DNA from: JASGKO01 sp049840595
GTDB taxonomy: Bacteria > Verrucomicrobiota > Verrucomicrobiia > Chthoniobacterales > Chthoniobacteraceae
Assembly (NCBI GenBank): GCA_049840595.1
Contig: JASGKO010000041.1
Span: 62,001-126,000 of the forward strand
Reading direction: 5' to 3'
DNA length: 64,000 bases
The translations under genes were made by a program, and so were the position numbers. This document shows, piece by piece, positions 52,122 to 62,158 of the stretch (position 1 is the first letter of the stretch; every line of letters starts with the position of its first letter). Under the pieces are notes generated by a model, which was given only the letters and a program-made list of their open reading frames with translations, was not told the origin of the DNA and did no database searches.

Positions 52122-52559
52122 ATGAAAATCGCGCTGGGTTCCGATCATGCCGGGTATGCTTACAAGGAAGCGGTGAAACGTCTGCTGCTGGAACTGGGAC
52201 ACGAGGTCCAGGACTTTGGCACCGACAGCGATGCGCCGGTGGATTACCCGGTATATATTCGCCCGGCGGCAGAGTCGGCGGCGAGTGGGGTGGCGGATCG
52301 CGCGATTGTTTTCGGCGGTTCGGGGAATGGCGAGGCGATCGTGGCGAACAAGGTGCGCGGCATCCGCTGCGCGCTGTGCTGGAGCCACGACACGGCGCGA
52401 CTTTCGCGTGAGCACAACGATGCAAATGCGCTTTCGATTGGACAGCGACAGATTTCGGAGGAGCTGTGCCTGGAGATCGTGAAGATCTGGCTCGAGACGC
52501 CCTTTGCGGGCGGACGCCACGCGGCGCGCATCGCGCAGATCGAGCAACCGCCGCTCTAG
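52122..52559 (+). CDS. rpiB: Ribose 5-phosphate isomerase B
   Basis: 145 residues from the ATG at 52122 (MKIALGSDHAGYAYKEAVK). It carries the LacA/RpiB motifs: GSDHAGY, the FGTDSDAPVDYP segment, VFGGSGNGEAIVANKVRGIRCALCW and HNDANALSIG. A Cys-to-Ser change in the usual GTG-x-G/CGTG loop gives GGSGNG, but the Cys of RCALCW is present. The enzyme interconverts ribose 5-phosphate and ribulose 5-phosphate in the pentose phosphate pathway. It is monocistronic, between minus-strand genes; upstream lies a CCAAGGCGCCAAGACGCC repeat near 52003. Confidence 0.9.
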   Translation: MKIALGSDHAGYAYKEAVKRLLLELGHEVQDFGTDSDAPVDYPVYIRPAAESAASGVADRAIVFGGSGNGEAIVANKVRGIRCALCWSHDTARLSREHNDANALSIGQRQISEELCLEIVKIWLETPFAGGRHAARIAQIEQPPL

Positions 52560-52598
52560 CTATTGAATGAACCGCGGCGGTTTAATTTTTCTGAAGAC

Positions 52599-53069
52599 TT
52601 ACGCCATGCCGGCGGTTTGCAGGCACTCGAGCAGACGGGCGTAGAACTGCTTGTGCTGAAGGACGCCACGGCGCAGGACGACGCGGAGGTTCGGCAGATC
52701 GGAGAAGTTGCACACGAGGTTGGCGCTATGCACGAAGGCCTGCATGTAATCGTTGGTGATCATGCCCGGGCCGATGATGACGACGTATTGCCTGCGGCGC
52801 TGGTTGAGCGGCAGCTCGGCGATTTCGCGGAGCACGGAATTCGATTCGATGTCGAAGCCGCCGAAGTTTTCATCGACCACGATCACGTCGTAGGCATGGG
52901 TGCGGAGCTTGAGCTGCACATCCTCGCCGAAGAAGCCGTTGTGGATCTTGTAGCCGAGCTCCTTGAGCTGCTCGACGACGACGTTTTGCAACATCTGTTC
53001 CTCGATGCAGACGAGAGCGGTGGCGTCTCCGTCTTCAAAAAAATCCTGGTGTGATGATTGGGTGTCCAT
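52599..53069 (-). CDS. Degenerate receiver-domain protein in the PilT operon
   Basis: 156 residues with a CheY-like pattern: an ALVCIEEQ first strand, a YDVIVVDENFGG strand with a possible phosphoacceptor Asp, and a YVVIIGPG strand. The usual acidic pair after the first strand is E-E, and the conserved Lys after the last strand is not found (VCNFSDLP). It is therefore probably a pseudo-receiver that binds a partner without normal phosphorylation. It starts 10 bases after the PilU-like gene stop and is co-transcribed. Confidence 0.62.
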   Translation of the reverse strand: MDTQSSHQDFFEDGDATALVCIEEQMLQNVVVEQLKELGYKIHNGFFGEDVQLKLRTHAYDVIVVDENFGGFDIESNSVLREIAELPLNQRRRQYVVIIGPGMITNDYMQAFVHSANLVCNFSDLPNLRVVLRRGVLQHKQFYARLLECLQTAGMA

Positions 53070-53079
53070 GGCAGTTGAA

Positions 53080-54246
53080 TCAGTGGCGACCGGGCGCGGC
53101 GAGATCGAGCTTGAGGCCGGTGGTTCCGACTTCTTCGAGGCCGCGGGATTTCTTGATGTGATCGATCAGACGGGTCATCTTGCCCTTGCGGCTGGAGTAG
53201 AGCATGGCGATTTCCTCGGAAATCATCCCCGCCTCGTAGGCGGCGGCGATGGTCTGGTCGAAGGTGGTCCAGCCAAAGGTGGCGCTGGCTTCGATGATCT
53301 CGTAAAAGCTGCGGTTTTCCGATTCGCCGAGCGCGATGGCCTCGCGGGTGCGGAGGTTGTTGCCCATGATCTCCATGAGCAGCGCGCGACCGCCGGTGAT
53401 CTTGGGCGCGAGGCGCTGGCTCACGACAAAGCGCAACGTATCGGCAAGGCGGAGGCGAATTTGCGCCTCTTCGGCGAGTTCAAACATACCGAGGATACGG
53501 TTGATGGACTGGCCGGCATCCACGGTGTGGAGCGTGCTGAGCACGAGGTGACCGGTTTCCGCCGCAGTGAGCGCGATTTCCACCGTGCGGCGGTCGCGCA
53601 TTTCACCCACGAGAATCACCTTCGGAGCCTGACGTAATGCGGCGCGCAGGCCACTGGGAAATTCATCGAAATCCTGCCCCTGCTCGCGCTGGCTGAAGGT
53701 CGCCTTTTTGTGAGGATGCACAAATTCAATCGGGTCTTCCAACGTCACAATGTGGATGGCGTTGTTTTCGTTCAACTCATTGAGCACGGCGGCGAGCGTG
53801 GTCGTCTTGCCGCTGCCGGTCGCGCCGGTGACGAGAATGAGGCCGTTTTTCTCACGGCAGAGCTGCTGGAAAATCGGCGGCAGACCGAGCGAGGCCAGCG
53901 AGGGAATTTCCGTGTTCAGCTTGCGCATGACGATGCCGATGCTGCCGCGCTGGCGGAAGATATTGACGCGGAAACGCATTTGCTCGCCAAGCTGGTAGCT
54001 GCAATCGCAGGAACCCATCATGAGCAACTCGCGCGTGAGGCGGCGATCGTCGCCGATGATGGCGAGGGCGATGGCCTCGGTTTGATAAGCGGTGAGCGAG
54101 CGAATGGCCGGCTGGATATCAAGTGGCTTGAGCGCGCCGAAGGATTCGACCTGGAGCGGGCGGCCGACGCTGAAGATGAGATCGGAGATACCGGGATGCG
54201 TTTCCAGCATCGCCGAAAGGATGGAGTCGAATTCAGTTCTGCGCAT
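53080..54246 (-). CDS. Type IV pilus retraction ATPase, PilT/PilU-like
   Basis: 388 residues. The N-terminal PAS-like domain holds DLIFSVGRPLQVESFG. The ATPase core has Walker A GATGSGKTTT, an Asp box with TLEDPIEFVH, a QREQGQDFDEFPSGLRAALRQAPKVILVGEMRD segment, and a TAAETGHLVLSTLHT motif in place of the AIRNLIRE type. It differs from PilT in the next gene by an extended C-terminus (SSRKGKMTRLIDHIKKSRGL). The paralogue is 15 bases upstream. It should power pilus retraction with PilT. Confidence 0.88.
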   Translation of the reverse strand: MRRTEFDSILSAMLETHPGISDLIFSVGRPLQVESFGALKPLDIQPAIRSLTAYQTEAIALAIIGDDRRLTRELLMMGSCDCSYQLGEQMRFRVNIFRQRGSIGIVMRKLNTEIPSLASLGLPPIFQQLCREKNGLILVTGATGSGKTTTLAAVLNELNENNAIHIVTLEDPIEFVHPHKKATFSQREQGQDFDEFPSGLRAALRQAPKVILVGEMRDRRTVEIALTAAETGHLVLSTLHTVDAGQSINRILGMFELAEEAQIRLRLADTLRFVVSQRLAPKITGGRALLMEIMGNNLRTREAIALGESENRSFYEIIEASATFGWTTFDQTIAAAYEAGMISEEIAMLYSSRKGKMTRLIDHIKKSRGLEEVGTTGLKLDLAAPGRH

Positions 54247-54261
54247 GGTTGGTGGCTCGGT

Positions 54262-55341
54262 TTAGTCCTCGAAGTCCTCCGGAGGAGTGCGGAGCAGTGG
54301 GCGGAATTTCTTTTTGTCCGCGGCCTTGTCGTAAGCTTCCTCGGGCGAGATGCGGGCGGCACGCAGGTGCTCCATGATCGCGTCGTCAAGCGGCTGATTG
54401 CCCTTCTTTTTGCCAACCTGCATCATACCGGGAATCTGGTGCGTCTTGCCTTCGCGAATGAGGTTCGCAATCGGACTGTCGCAAACGAGAATTTCCAGCG
54501 CGGCGCAGCGACCGGGCTTGTCGATGCGCTTGAAGAGGTTCTGCGCGACGACACCTTTGAGCGACTCGGCGAGAGTGGCACGAATCTGGTTCTGCTGGTT
54601 GGTCGGGAAAACGTCGATGATACGATCGATCGTCTTGGGCGCGCTGGAGGTGTGAAGCGTGCCGAACACAAGGTGACCGGTGGCGGCGGCGGTGAGCGCA
54701 AGCTCGATCGTCTCCAAATCGCGCATTTCACCGACGAGAATGATATCCGGATCTTCACGCAATGCGCCGCGTAGCGCGGAAGCAAAGGAGCGGGTATGCA
54801 CGCCGACCTCGCGATGATTCACGAGGCACTGCTGGCTGCGGTGCACGAACTCGATCGGGTCCTCGACCGTGATGATGTGATCCTTGCGCTGCAGGTTGCA
54901 GTAATCGACCATCGCCGCGAGCGTGGTGGACTTGCCGGAACCAGTCGGGCCGGTAACGAGCACCATGCCCTTCTTGAGCATGGCAAATTTCTTAATGACC
55001 GGGGGCAGCCCCAGTTCCTCGGTGGTAAGCACTTTGCTGGGAATCAAGCGGAACACGGCTGCGATACCGCTGCGCTGGTTGAGAAAGTTCCCGCGAAAGC
55101 GGGCCACCCCGGGATACTCGTAACCGAAGTCCACGTCACCGGTTTCTTCGAACTGCTTGATCTTGATTTCCGGGGCAATTTCGTAAACAAGCGCTTTGAG
55201 GTCATCATTTTCGAGGACTGGCTGGTCGATGCGCACCAGTTCACCGTGAATGCGCAGCATGGGTTGATTGCCGGTCGAGAGATGAAGGTCGGAGGCCTTC
55301 TGCTCGATCATGAATTTGAAAAACGTATCAATTTTGGCCAT
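54262..55341 (-). CDS. pilT: Type IV pilus twitching motility ATPase PilT
   Basis: 359 residues. It begins MAKIDTFFKFMIEQKASDLHLSTGNQPMLRI, the PilT PAS-like N-domain; Walker A is VTGPTGSGKSTTLAAM; then TVEDPIEFVHRSQQCLVNHREVG, ILVGEMRDLETIELALTAAATGHLVFGTLHT and the C-terminal AAL-x-I-L motif followed by NLIREGKTHQI. It is the hexameric motor for type IV pilus retraction at the inner membrane. It leads an operon with a second PilT-like ATPase and the pseudo-receiver. Confidence 0.93.
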   Translation of the reverse strand: MAKIDTFFKFMIEQKASDLHLSTGNQPMLRIHGELVRIDQPVLENDDLKALVYEIAPEIKIKQFEETGDVDFGYEYPGVARFRGNFLNQRSGIAAVFRLIPSKVLTTEELGLPPVIKKFAMLKKGMVLVTGPTGSGKSTTLAAMVDYCNLQRKDHIITVEDPIEFVHRSQQCLVNHREVGVHTRSFASALRGALREDPDIILVGEMRDLETIELALTAAATGHLVFGTLHTSSAPKTIDRIIDVFPTNQQNQIRATLAESLKGVVAQNLFKRIDKPGRCAALEILVCDSPIANLIREGKTHQIPGMMQVGKKKGNQPLDDAIMEHLRAARISPEEAYDKAADKKKFRPLLRTPPEDFED

Positions 55342-55434
55342 AGCTCGACTGCATGAGTAGCTAGTCGAGTGCCAGACGCGCGGGCTTTTTTATACGGACC
55401 GGAAAATAGGCCCCATGAAGCGCCCGTTGAAAAC

Positions 55435-56160
55435 TCAGGACTTCCCGGCGTCCAGAGTGGACCGCACCTGCAGCAGCAATTTCTGCTGGGTATAGGGCTT
55501 GGGGATGAAACCCCGGAGTCCCTTGGCGAGCATTGTCTTGAGCTTGCTCTGCTCGGTGAAGCCGCTGCTGAGCATAACGGCGACACGGGGGTTGATCCGC
55601 AATAATTCCTCAAATACCTCCGCCCCGTCCATGATCGGCATGGTGAAATCGAGGATCACGAGGGCGATTCGATCCTTCAGTTCCCGGTAAAGCTTGAGGG
55701 CCTGGAAGCCATCGTTGGCGCACACCACGCGGTAACCTTCATCGATGAGCACCCGCTGGGCGAGCAGAGTGACGAAGCTTTCGTCATCCACAATCATAAT
55801 CAACTCCCGAGGACCGGCTGGATTGAGGATCTGGCCGCCATGGTCCTCAATGGGACCCGGAGCGGAAACAGCCGCTACCGGAGTCGGCACTCCAGCTTCC
55901 GGACGCGGTGAACTCGGGCTGGACGCCGGTCCACTGGGTGCCACATACACGGGCTGTTCCGCCGCTTTGTCCAACATCTGCGTGGTCACCATGGTGGCGC
56001 GCAACACGCTGTTGTTGAGCATATCGAAGTAGCGACGGACCTCTTCGCTGTCCTGTCCACAGTAGCGACGCAACTGCGTCCCCACTTCCGCGATTACTTG
56101 CAAAAGATTGTTTAGCTCATTTGCGGTTGAAACAACCCAGCGAGCTTCTTGGCTGTCCAT
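55435..56160 (-). CDS. Response regulator with N-terminal degenerate HisKA-like helix and C-terminal REC domain
   Basis: 241 residues. The N-terminal 75 residues look like a histidine-kinase dimerisation hairpin (TANELNNLLQVIAEVGTQLRR), but the His of the usual H-x-L-N-N-L-L box is Asn. A Pro/Ala-rich linker follows to about residue 115. The REC domain has the acidic pair IVDDESF, phosphoacceptor Asp in LVILDFTMP, LSSG with Thr/Ser, and the conserved Lys in FIPKPY. No ATPase domain is present. It lies upstream of pilT on the same strand and could modulate motility; this is inference. Confidence 0.75.
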   Translation of the reverse strand: MDSQEARWVVSTANELNNLLQVIAEVGTQLRRYCGQDSEEVRRYFDMLNNSVLRATMVTTQMLDKAAEQPVYVAPSGPASSPSSPRPEAGVPTPVAAVSAPGPIEDHGGQILNPAGPRELIMIVDDESFVTLLAQRVLIDEGYRVVCANDGFQALKLYRELKDRIALVILDFTMPIMDGAEVFEELLRINPRVAVMLSSGFTEQSKLKTMLAKGLRGFIPKPYTQQKLLLQVRSTLDAGKS

Positions 56161-56329
56161 AAGGAGGAAAAACTACCGGTTTTAGGAGGAACTTCCACTG
56201 TCATTATTGCACGCCCACCAGACGCATCCGAGAAAAGTAACAAAAATCAATGCAAATGACCCTAAATTCAACATGTGAACGTCCTGTGTAATCTTTTTTG
56301 AAGAAACGTCAATTCCCTTCTCCCTGCGT

Positions 56330-56779
56330 CTAGAGAATTACATTAAAAAAATCGCGCATGACCGCGCGATAAACTTCGCGCTTCATCGGGGGCAGCCAAG
56401 CGAGTTGAAAGTTCTCGGGCTTGATCCAGCGCACACTTTTAAACTCCTGGTGCTCGGTGCGGACATTGATGTCGCTTTCCGAACCGGTGAGCTGCACGAG
56501 GAAATATTGCTGAATCTGTCCATCGTAGCCGCGCTTCTTGCGGCCGTTGGTAAAGGTATAGGAATAGGGGCCGCGGCTTTCCAGCATGCGGTAGTGCTTT
56601 GGCGAAAGCGAAATTTCCTCCATGAGTTCGCGCATGAGCGCCTGTTCAAAAGTTTCCCCTTTATCAATCCCTCCTTGTGGAAACTGCCACGCATTTTCCA
56701 CATCGGTTCGTTCAGCAATGAGAATTTCCCCGTTCATATTGCGCACAATGGCGGCGACGTTCGGACGAAACTTGAGCAT
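56330..56779 (-). CDS. Nudix hydrolase, RppH-like RNA pyrophosphohydrolase
   Basis: 149 residues from the ATG at 56779 (MLKFRPNVAAIVRNMNGEILIAERTD). The Nudix box is complete: G-x5-E-x7-R-E-L-x-E-E with GGIDKGETFEQALMREL at about residues 36-52. WQFPQGG precedes it as in RppH. RppH removes pyrophosphate from 5'-triphosphate mRNA; diadenosine polyphosphate hydrolysis is the alternative. It is divergent from the gene at 56813 with just 33 bases between the starts. Confidence 0.85.
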   Translation of the reverse strand: MLKFRPNVAAIVRNMNGEILIAERTDVENAWQFPQGGIDKGETFEQALMRELMEEISLSPKHYRMLESRGPYSYTFTNGRKKRGYDGQIQQYFLVQLTGSESDINVRTEHQEFKSVRWIKPENFQLAWLPPMKREVYRAVMRDFFNVIL

Positions 56780-56812
56780 GACAATTTGTCTTTTACATTC
56801 GAGCCAACTGCA

Positions 56813-57298
56813 ATGCACCTAAAAAACCTGCTGCTCTCCTTCATAGTCGTCATTTTAGTGCTGGCCTACCTGTTATTTTCCCTCTGGCAACCGGAGCGGC
56901 AGGTCGCCCTGCACCAGGAGCACCTGCTGCAGGCCTACTCGGACCGCAAGTGGTCAAAGGTGGAAGGATTCCTCGACGACGCCTATGCGGACCGCTGGGG
57001 ACACAAGAAGGAGGACATCCTGCGCTTATCTCGAATTGCCTTTGCGCAGTTCATTGCACCCGAGGTCACCGGCCTGAGCCCGCAGTTGGGATGGAAGGCT
57101 GGCACCGCGACCATCACGGAAAAGCTCGCGGTCGCCGGCGAAGGCAATGAATTTGCGCAAGAAGCCGAGCGCCGGATCAACCGCCTTCCGCAACCGTTCG
57201 TCTTCACCTGGCAACGCAAAAGCTGGAAGCCGTGGGACTGGACGCTGGTTTGCGTGGATAATCCAGGACTGGAAATTGGGAATCTCGAAGATTTCTAG
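56813..57298 (+). CDS. Single-pass membrane or exported protein, unknown
   Basis: 161 residues from the ATG at 56813 (MHLKNLLLSFIVVILVLAYLLF), whose hydrophobic N-terminus is a signal anchor. The remainder is a soluble domain: a helix (HQEHLLQAYSDRKWSKVEGFLDDAYAD), then strands with a PFVFTWQRKSWKPWDWTLVCVDN end. It resembles NTF2-like folds of exported proteins, but no signature is certain. The gene is convergent with the giant Gly-rich gene, which ends 3 bases beyond. Confidence 0.6.
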   Translation: MHLKNLLLSFIVVILVLAYLLFSLWQPERQVALHQEHLLQAYSDRKWSKVEGFLDDAYADRWGHKKEDILRLSRIAFAQFIAPEVTGLSPQLGWKAGTATITEKLAVAGEGNEFAQEAERRINRLPQPFVFTWQRKSWKPWDWTLVCVDNPGLEIGNLEDF

Positions 57299-57301
57299 CC
57301 G

Positions 57302-60300
57302 CTATGCGGTGAACTCGAAGCTGGCCGTGCGCGTGTTATCGCTGGTGCTGATCCCGGTGATCGTGGTGGCGAGGATGAAGCCATCCATGCTCGTCGAAAC
57401 GCTGGTGGCCGGCGAAACCGATCCGCCATTGCCATCGTCGAAAGAATTGTTTCCATTCACGTCGTAACCGATCACGTCGGAAGTGATGCCGCTCACCTTA
57501 CTGGCGACTCCAAAAGTGCCATTTACCGTGACCGCCGCCGCGATAGCCGCGATCTGCTGGGCCGAGATGTTCGAGACCGAGCCCGCCGTGCCGGCCGTGC
57601 TGCCGGTGCCGCCGCGACCCGAGAAGACCCCCTGCGCCAGACCATTGTCGAATGCGCCGAGCTGGTCCGTGGAGTTGGAGGGCTTGCCAATGAAGCCAAC
57701 GGTATGAATGGCACTCACGCTGCCACCGTTACCGCCAGTCCCACTCGCGGCACTGCCACCATTTCCCGCCTGAATCACGCTGATCGCGCTGTTCACATCC
57801 TGTGCCTGCTTCACATTGGAAATGCTGCCACCGATCCCACCAATGCCACCGCTGGCGCTGGCATCGCCACCGCTGCCGGCGACGAACAACGTGCCGTAGG
57901 TGGAGTCGCTCACATCGCTCTGCGGAGTGGAAATCTGGATACCGGAAATTCCGCCGCCCGCGCCACCCGCGGTTGCTCCGTCGCCACCGCTGCCGGTCGC
58001 CACGAGGATGCTGTAGCCGGTGATTTGCGAGCCGTCGTATTTCGTAAGAATGGAAGTCCCCACGGTGGCCGTGGCATCACCGCCGACGGCAGCCACTTCG
58101 CCCGTCTTGATCGAGCCCGCCGCCCCACCGATTCCACTGCTGGAATCGCCACCGTTACCGGAGATAATGGTGAGTGAACCACCTTCCGTAGAGGCCGGGA
58201 TCGAAAATGAGGAATCCTGCACGCCGATGCTGAAGTTGGACACACTCCCACCAATGCCACCTTTGGTGCCACCACTACCGCCGCTGCCACCGATCAACTC
58301 CGCAGCATCCAGCTCATTATAGGCAATGCTCGCGTTGTTTGGCCCCAAGGCGTTTGAAGATTCGATGGACGTAATCGAGCCACCGACCCCGCCAATCGTC
58401 GCCCCATTACCACCGGTTCCCGCCACCACCAACAGAGCCGCATTCGAAGCATCAGCAGATGAAGGATCATAGCTGGTCAACCCGACGGCATTGATGCCGC
58501 TCACCGAACCACCGGCGCCACCTTTTGCAACGGATCCACTGCCACCACCTCCAGCGATGACATTCAGAGTCACGTGATTGATGACAATCCCACCGCTGTT
58601 ATCCACTTCATCAAGCGTGGTGGTTTCCTTGATCCCATTAACTGAACCACCTGCCCCACCAGTAGCCCCCGAACCACCCATGCCACCGATGGCATTGACA
58701 TAGACCGTGCTATCCGCAGAGGTAGCCGAATTGGTGGGATCTTCATTGAGAATCAATTTCGAAAGTGTACCACCGTTGCCGCCGAGACCATTGACCGAGG
58801 AACCGCCGATTCCTCCGACCAGCGTGACCGCAAAACTCTGTTCAACACCTTCCAAGTCAGCGGGGATGGAAAGGGTCTGCGTCAACCCGACGAGCGAACC
58901 GCCGTTGCCGCCATTTCCCACCGTTCCCGTGGCACTGCCACCGCTTCCGAGGGACACCACCACGTTCCCATAATTCGAGGTCACCTGCAGATTTTTTGCA
59001 TTGCCGCCGGCGCCACCGTTCCCTCCACCACCAGTGCCACCGCCCCCACTAACGATCACCGTATCGCCCTGGGTAACAGCTACTTTGAGTCCACTCACCG
59101 CCCCTCCAGCGCCACCCGCGCCACTCACGGAGGCTCCGCCATGGCCACCCGTCACCACGGCATCATCCGTCGCGATGATCGCGGTGGTAAACGACTGCGA
59201 ACCGATTAAAAATGATGCCGCATTGGAAATCGAACCACCGGCTCCACCGCTGCCAGTCGTCCCCGCCCCGCCACTGCCCGCGGTGAGGATATCGAGGTCG
59301 GCCTGGGCATTAATGTTCACAATACTGCCCCCCGCTCCACCGGCGCCCGTCCCCGTGGAGTCTCCTCCGGTCCCGGCCGTGGCGGTACACTCTTGCCGGT
59401 AAATGGAAGAGCACCGGTCTGGAAAGCCCCCAGCGTCTCACTGAAATAGAACTTCGAAAGCGTGCCACCGAGCGCCGCAAGATCGGAGTCGCCCGTCGTC
59501 CCGATCGCGACGAAATCCTTTAGCACGTTGTTGCTCTCCAGCGTCGTCGAATCCGTCCAGGTCGTGCCGTCCGTGGTGAAAATGTCGAGCTGCGAGGTCG
59601 CCACCCCCGAGGAAAGCACGCCGATGGACGGATAGGTTCCGCCCGTGTTCACAAACTGGGCCTTCACGAGCGTGCCCGACAGCGTGCTGGTGTCCACCGT
59701 GGAAAGCAAGGTCAGCGAGCCATTCGAGGAATACCCGTAAGTGCTCACCGATCCGGCGCTCGAGCTAAAGACCAGCAGTTGCGCCGTCGCCGCATCCACG
59801 TCGAAATTCGTCACGGCACCGAGCGCGAGCCCGCCATCGTCCACCACGCTAAACGGATTGCTGTTCACTCCAGTAGGAAGCAATACCTGCACATCGCCAT
59901 TATCGAATCCCACCGCCAGGCCGTAGGTATTGTTGGAATAAACGATCGTCTGCAAGGCGGTCACGGTTGAGGCGCCCAGGGCCGTCACCGTTGGCAACAA
60001 GGTGAAGCTGCCACTGCCGTCGCCCTGGAAAATATAGGCTCCACTGCCCGCCGCGGTCGAGGCGATCACCGCGATATCCATGTGGGAATCTCCGCTGAAA
60101 TTTCCCGCCGCCACTTCCAGCGGGCTGCTGGAAAGGCTCAGCGACGAGCTGGTGAAGACGCCGTGCCCATTGTTCAGGAAGATGCCGATGTTGTTGCTGT
60201 TCTTGTAGCTGACCACGAGGTCGAGATAGCCGTCGCCATTCAAATCCACGGCCACCGCACCATCCGGCGTCGCGCCAACCGCATTGATCAGGCTGCTCGA

Positions 60301-61515
60301 TCCCTGCGATACGGCGGTGTATCCCGAGCCGGTATTTTCCTCCAGCACCATCTGGCCGGTACTCGTATCCACGACGATCAGGTCCTGCAATCCATCGCCC
60401 CCGGTTCCGCCCTGGGCATCCACGAAATCGCCCACCACCATGATGTCGGTGCCCGGCGTCTGGCTGGCAAAATTATTGTTTTTCACCGAGCCGCCCGCGC
60501 CGCCGCCCTTGGTGCCGTCGCCGCCGTTTCCAGCGGTGATCTGGTAGGTGGCGCTGTCGCTCTGGCCGTTCATCTTCGTCACCGTTCCACCCGCGCCCCC
60601 GGCGCCCGCGGTGCCGTTGCCGCCATTACCGGCCACGATATCCACGATCCCGGCCGCATTGGTTTCGGTCACGCTGCTGATGGAGCCGCCACTGCCGCCC
60701 TTCGTTCCGTCCGCGCCGTCACCGGCGTAAATGGAATAGCTCGGAATCGCCGAGTCGCTGGTAAACGCACTGTGAACGGTAATGCCGGAAACATTGCCCC
60801 CGCTGCCGCCGGCGGTAATCCCATCACCGGCGACGATCTGCAGCTCGTTACCGGTCTGCACCTCCACCGTCTTGATGGAAGCACCGCTGGCAAAGACCGC
60901 AGCGGATTTCAAAAAGGAAAAGCCGCTCTGGATGCCGCCCTGCACGATGTTCACATCGAGTCCCACCGTGACATCCACCGCCAGGGATGAGCCGCTGCCC
61001 GTGGTGGCCAGCGATTCCGAGCGATAAACCCCATCACCCGCATAAATGCCGCTGATCTGGCCATTGATGCTGAGATGGGAAATCGAGCCCCCGGTAATGA
61101 TGCGCCCGATGTCGCCATTCTCTCCGCTCAACGCATGGGTGGTGATTCCCAAAATATTGTTCGCCAGCAAGACGTCGCCGTCGTAGCCGTTCGCGGCATT
61201 GTTGTCCGAATCCGTCAGGTGCCCGGAGGAAGTCAGGTTCGCCACGATATCGCCATACACGTTGCCGGTGATATCCAGCTTGGTGCCATTGGCGACCGAG
61301 ATACCGGTGATTTCCTGCGTGCTGGCGTCGAACCACACGAGCGCCTCGCCGCTGGTCACTTTGACCAGGGTCACGGCATTGCCGCCGATCGAGGTGTAGC
61401 CGCTATCCGAGTGGCCGCCGCCCAGAAGATTCGCGCCATTGACGAGCACGGCGGGGGCGATACGGCTTTCGAGGGGTTCAATGCGGGTTCCAGACTTCAA
61501 ATTCATCATCTTCAT
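57302..61515 (-). pseudogene. Giant Gly-rich repetitive surface protein with LESRIAPA start and FG-GAP repeats, frameshifted
   Basis: From the ATG at 61515 (MKMMNLKSG) the protein reads IEPLESRIAPAVLVNG, a motif found at the start of giant exported proteins of this phylum and of planctomycetes. The first frame runs to 59317, a second from about 59390 to 57302; together about 1400 residues. The body alternates G-G-A-G-G-S-V/I-S-N/G words with 25-45-residue blocks, and near residues 330-560 it holds FG-GAP/VCBS-type calcium repeats (DLNGDGYLDLVVSY). The end has DVNGNNSFDDGNGGSVSP. The break lies near AGTGTACCGCC at about 59388. No membrane anchor is visible; extracellular structural or adhesive role is inferred. 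Confidence 0.75.
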
Positions 61516-61623
61516 AAGCGCTTGGGCACACTTTTTAAGCACGAACAGTGCCACCCCGCAGGGAAACGCCTTGCCTCCGCACTGCCACTCGACCCCGCCC
61601 GGCTTCTCCGCTAGCCTCATGGA

Positions 61624-62145
61624 ATGAGAATCCTCGTTCCCCTGCTGCTGGCCGTGCTCTTGTCCTCCGTACTTCACGCTCAGGAGGAAAGCCCGACGCC
61701 CTCCCCCACCCCATCGCCGACCCCGAGCCGCCTCCCCATCTGGGAATGCGACCTACCCGGCGGCAAGTACCTGGTCGCCGTGCGCTCCATCGTCTCGGTG
61801 AGCCAGCATGAATACCTCATCAGCGGAGTGCGCGTCGTGGAGGCCAACGTGGATACGGTGGGAAACATGGCGGTGCGCTTCTATTACATCGACACCAACG
61901 TGAAACACCTCCCGGTGGGCCAGGATATTGCCGACACGGCAAAAGAAGCCCTGGATACGGTGACTTCCGAAACTGGCAGCGACACCGACAAGCCGTGGGA
62001 AAAAGTGATCAAGACCTACCCTTCCAGCACCCACGCCCATACGATCGAGTATCGGCTCAATAACGAGAGTGATGCGGAAAAGATCGTGAACAGCGCCAGC
62101 CAGGCCCTGCGCCAGGGCGTAAGCATCACGCTGAAGGTGGATTAA
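61624..62145 (+). CDS. Exported protein with Pro/Thr/Ser linker, unknown
   Basis: 173 residues. The signal peptide is MRILVPLLLAVLLSSVLHAQ; then a linker of P-T-P-S repeats (residues 23-36); then a domain beginning WECDLPGGKYLVAVRSIVSVSQHEYLI with alternating strands and a C-terminal helix. The P-T-P-S linker is typical of exported proteins whose folded domain is held away from the membrane. It is divergent from the giant Gly-rich gene by 108 bases and is followed by an inverted-repeat element. No family recognised. Confidence 0.65.
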   Translation: MRILVPLLLAVLLSSVLHAQEESPTPSPTPSPTPSRLPIWECDLPGGKYLVAVRSIVSVSQHEYLISGVRVVEANVDTVGNMAVRFYYIDTNVKHLPVGQDIADTAKEALDTVTSETGSDTDKPWEKVIKTYPSSTHAHTIEYRLNNESDAEKIVNSASQALRQGVSITLKVD

Positions 62146-62158
62146 AACGCCGGGCAGA

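Noticed and set aside
53710..54774. 354-codon + strand frame
   Set aside because: Antisense to the two PilT-type genes, which carry all ATPase motifs.
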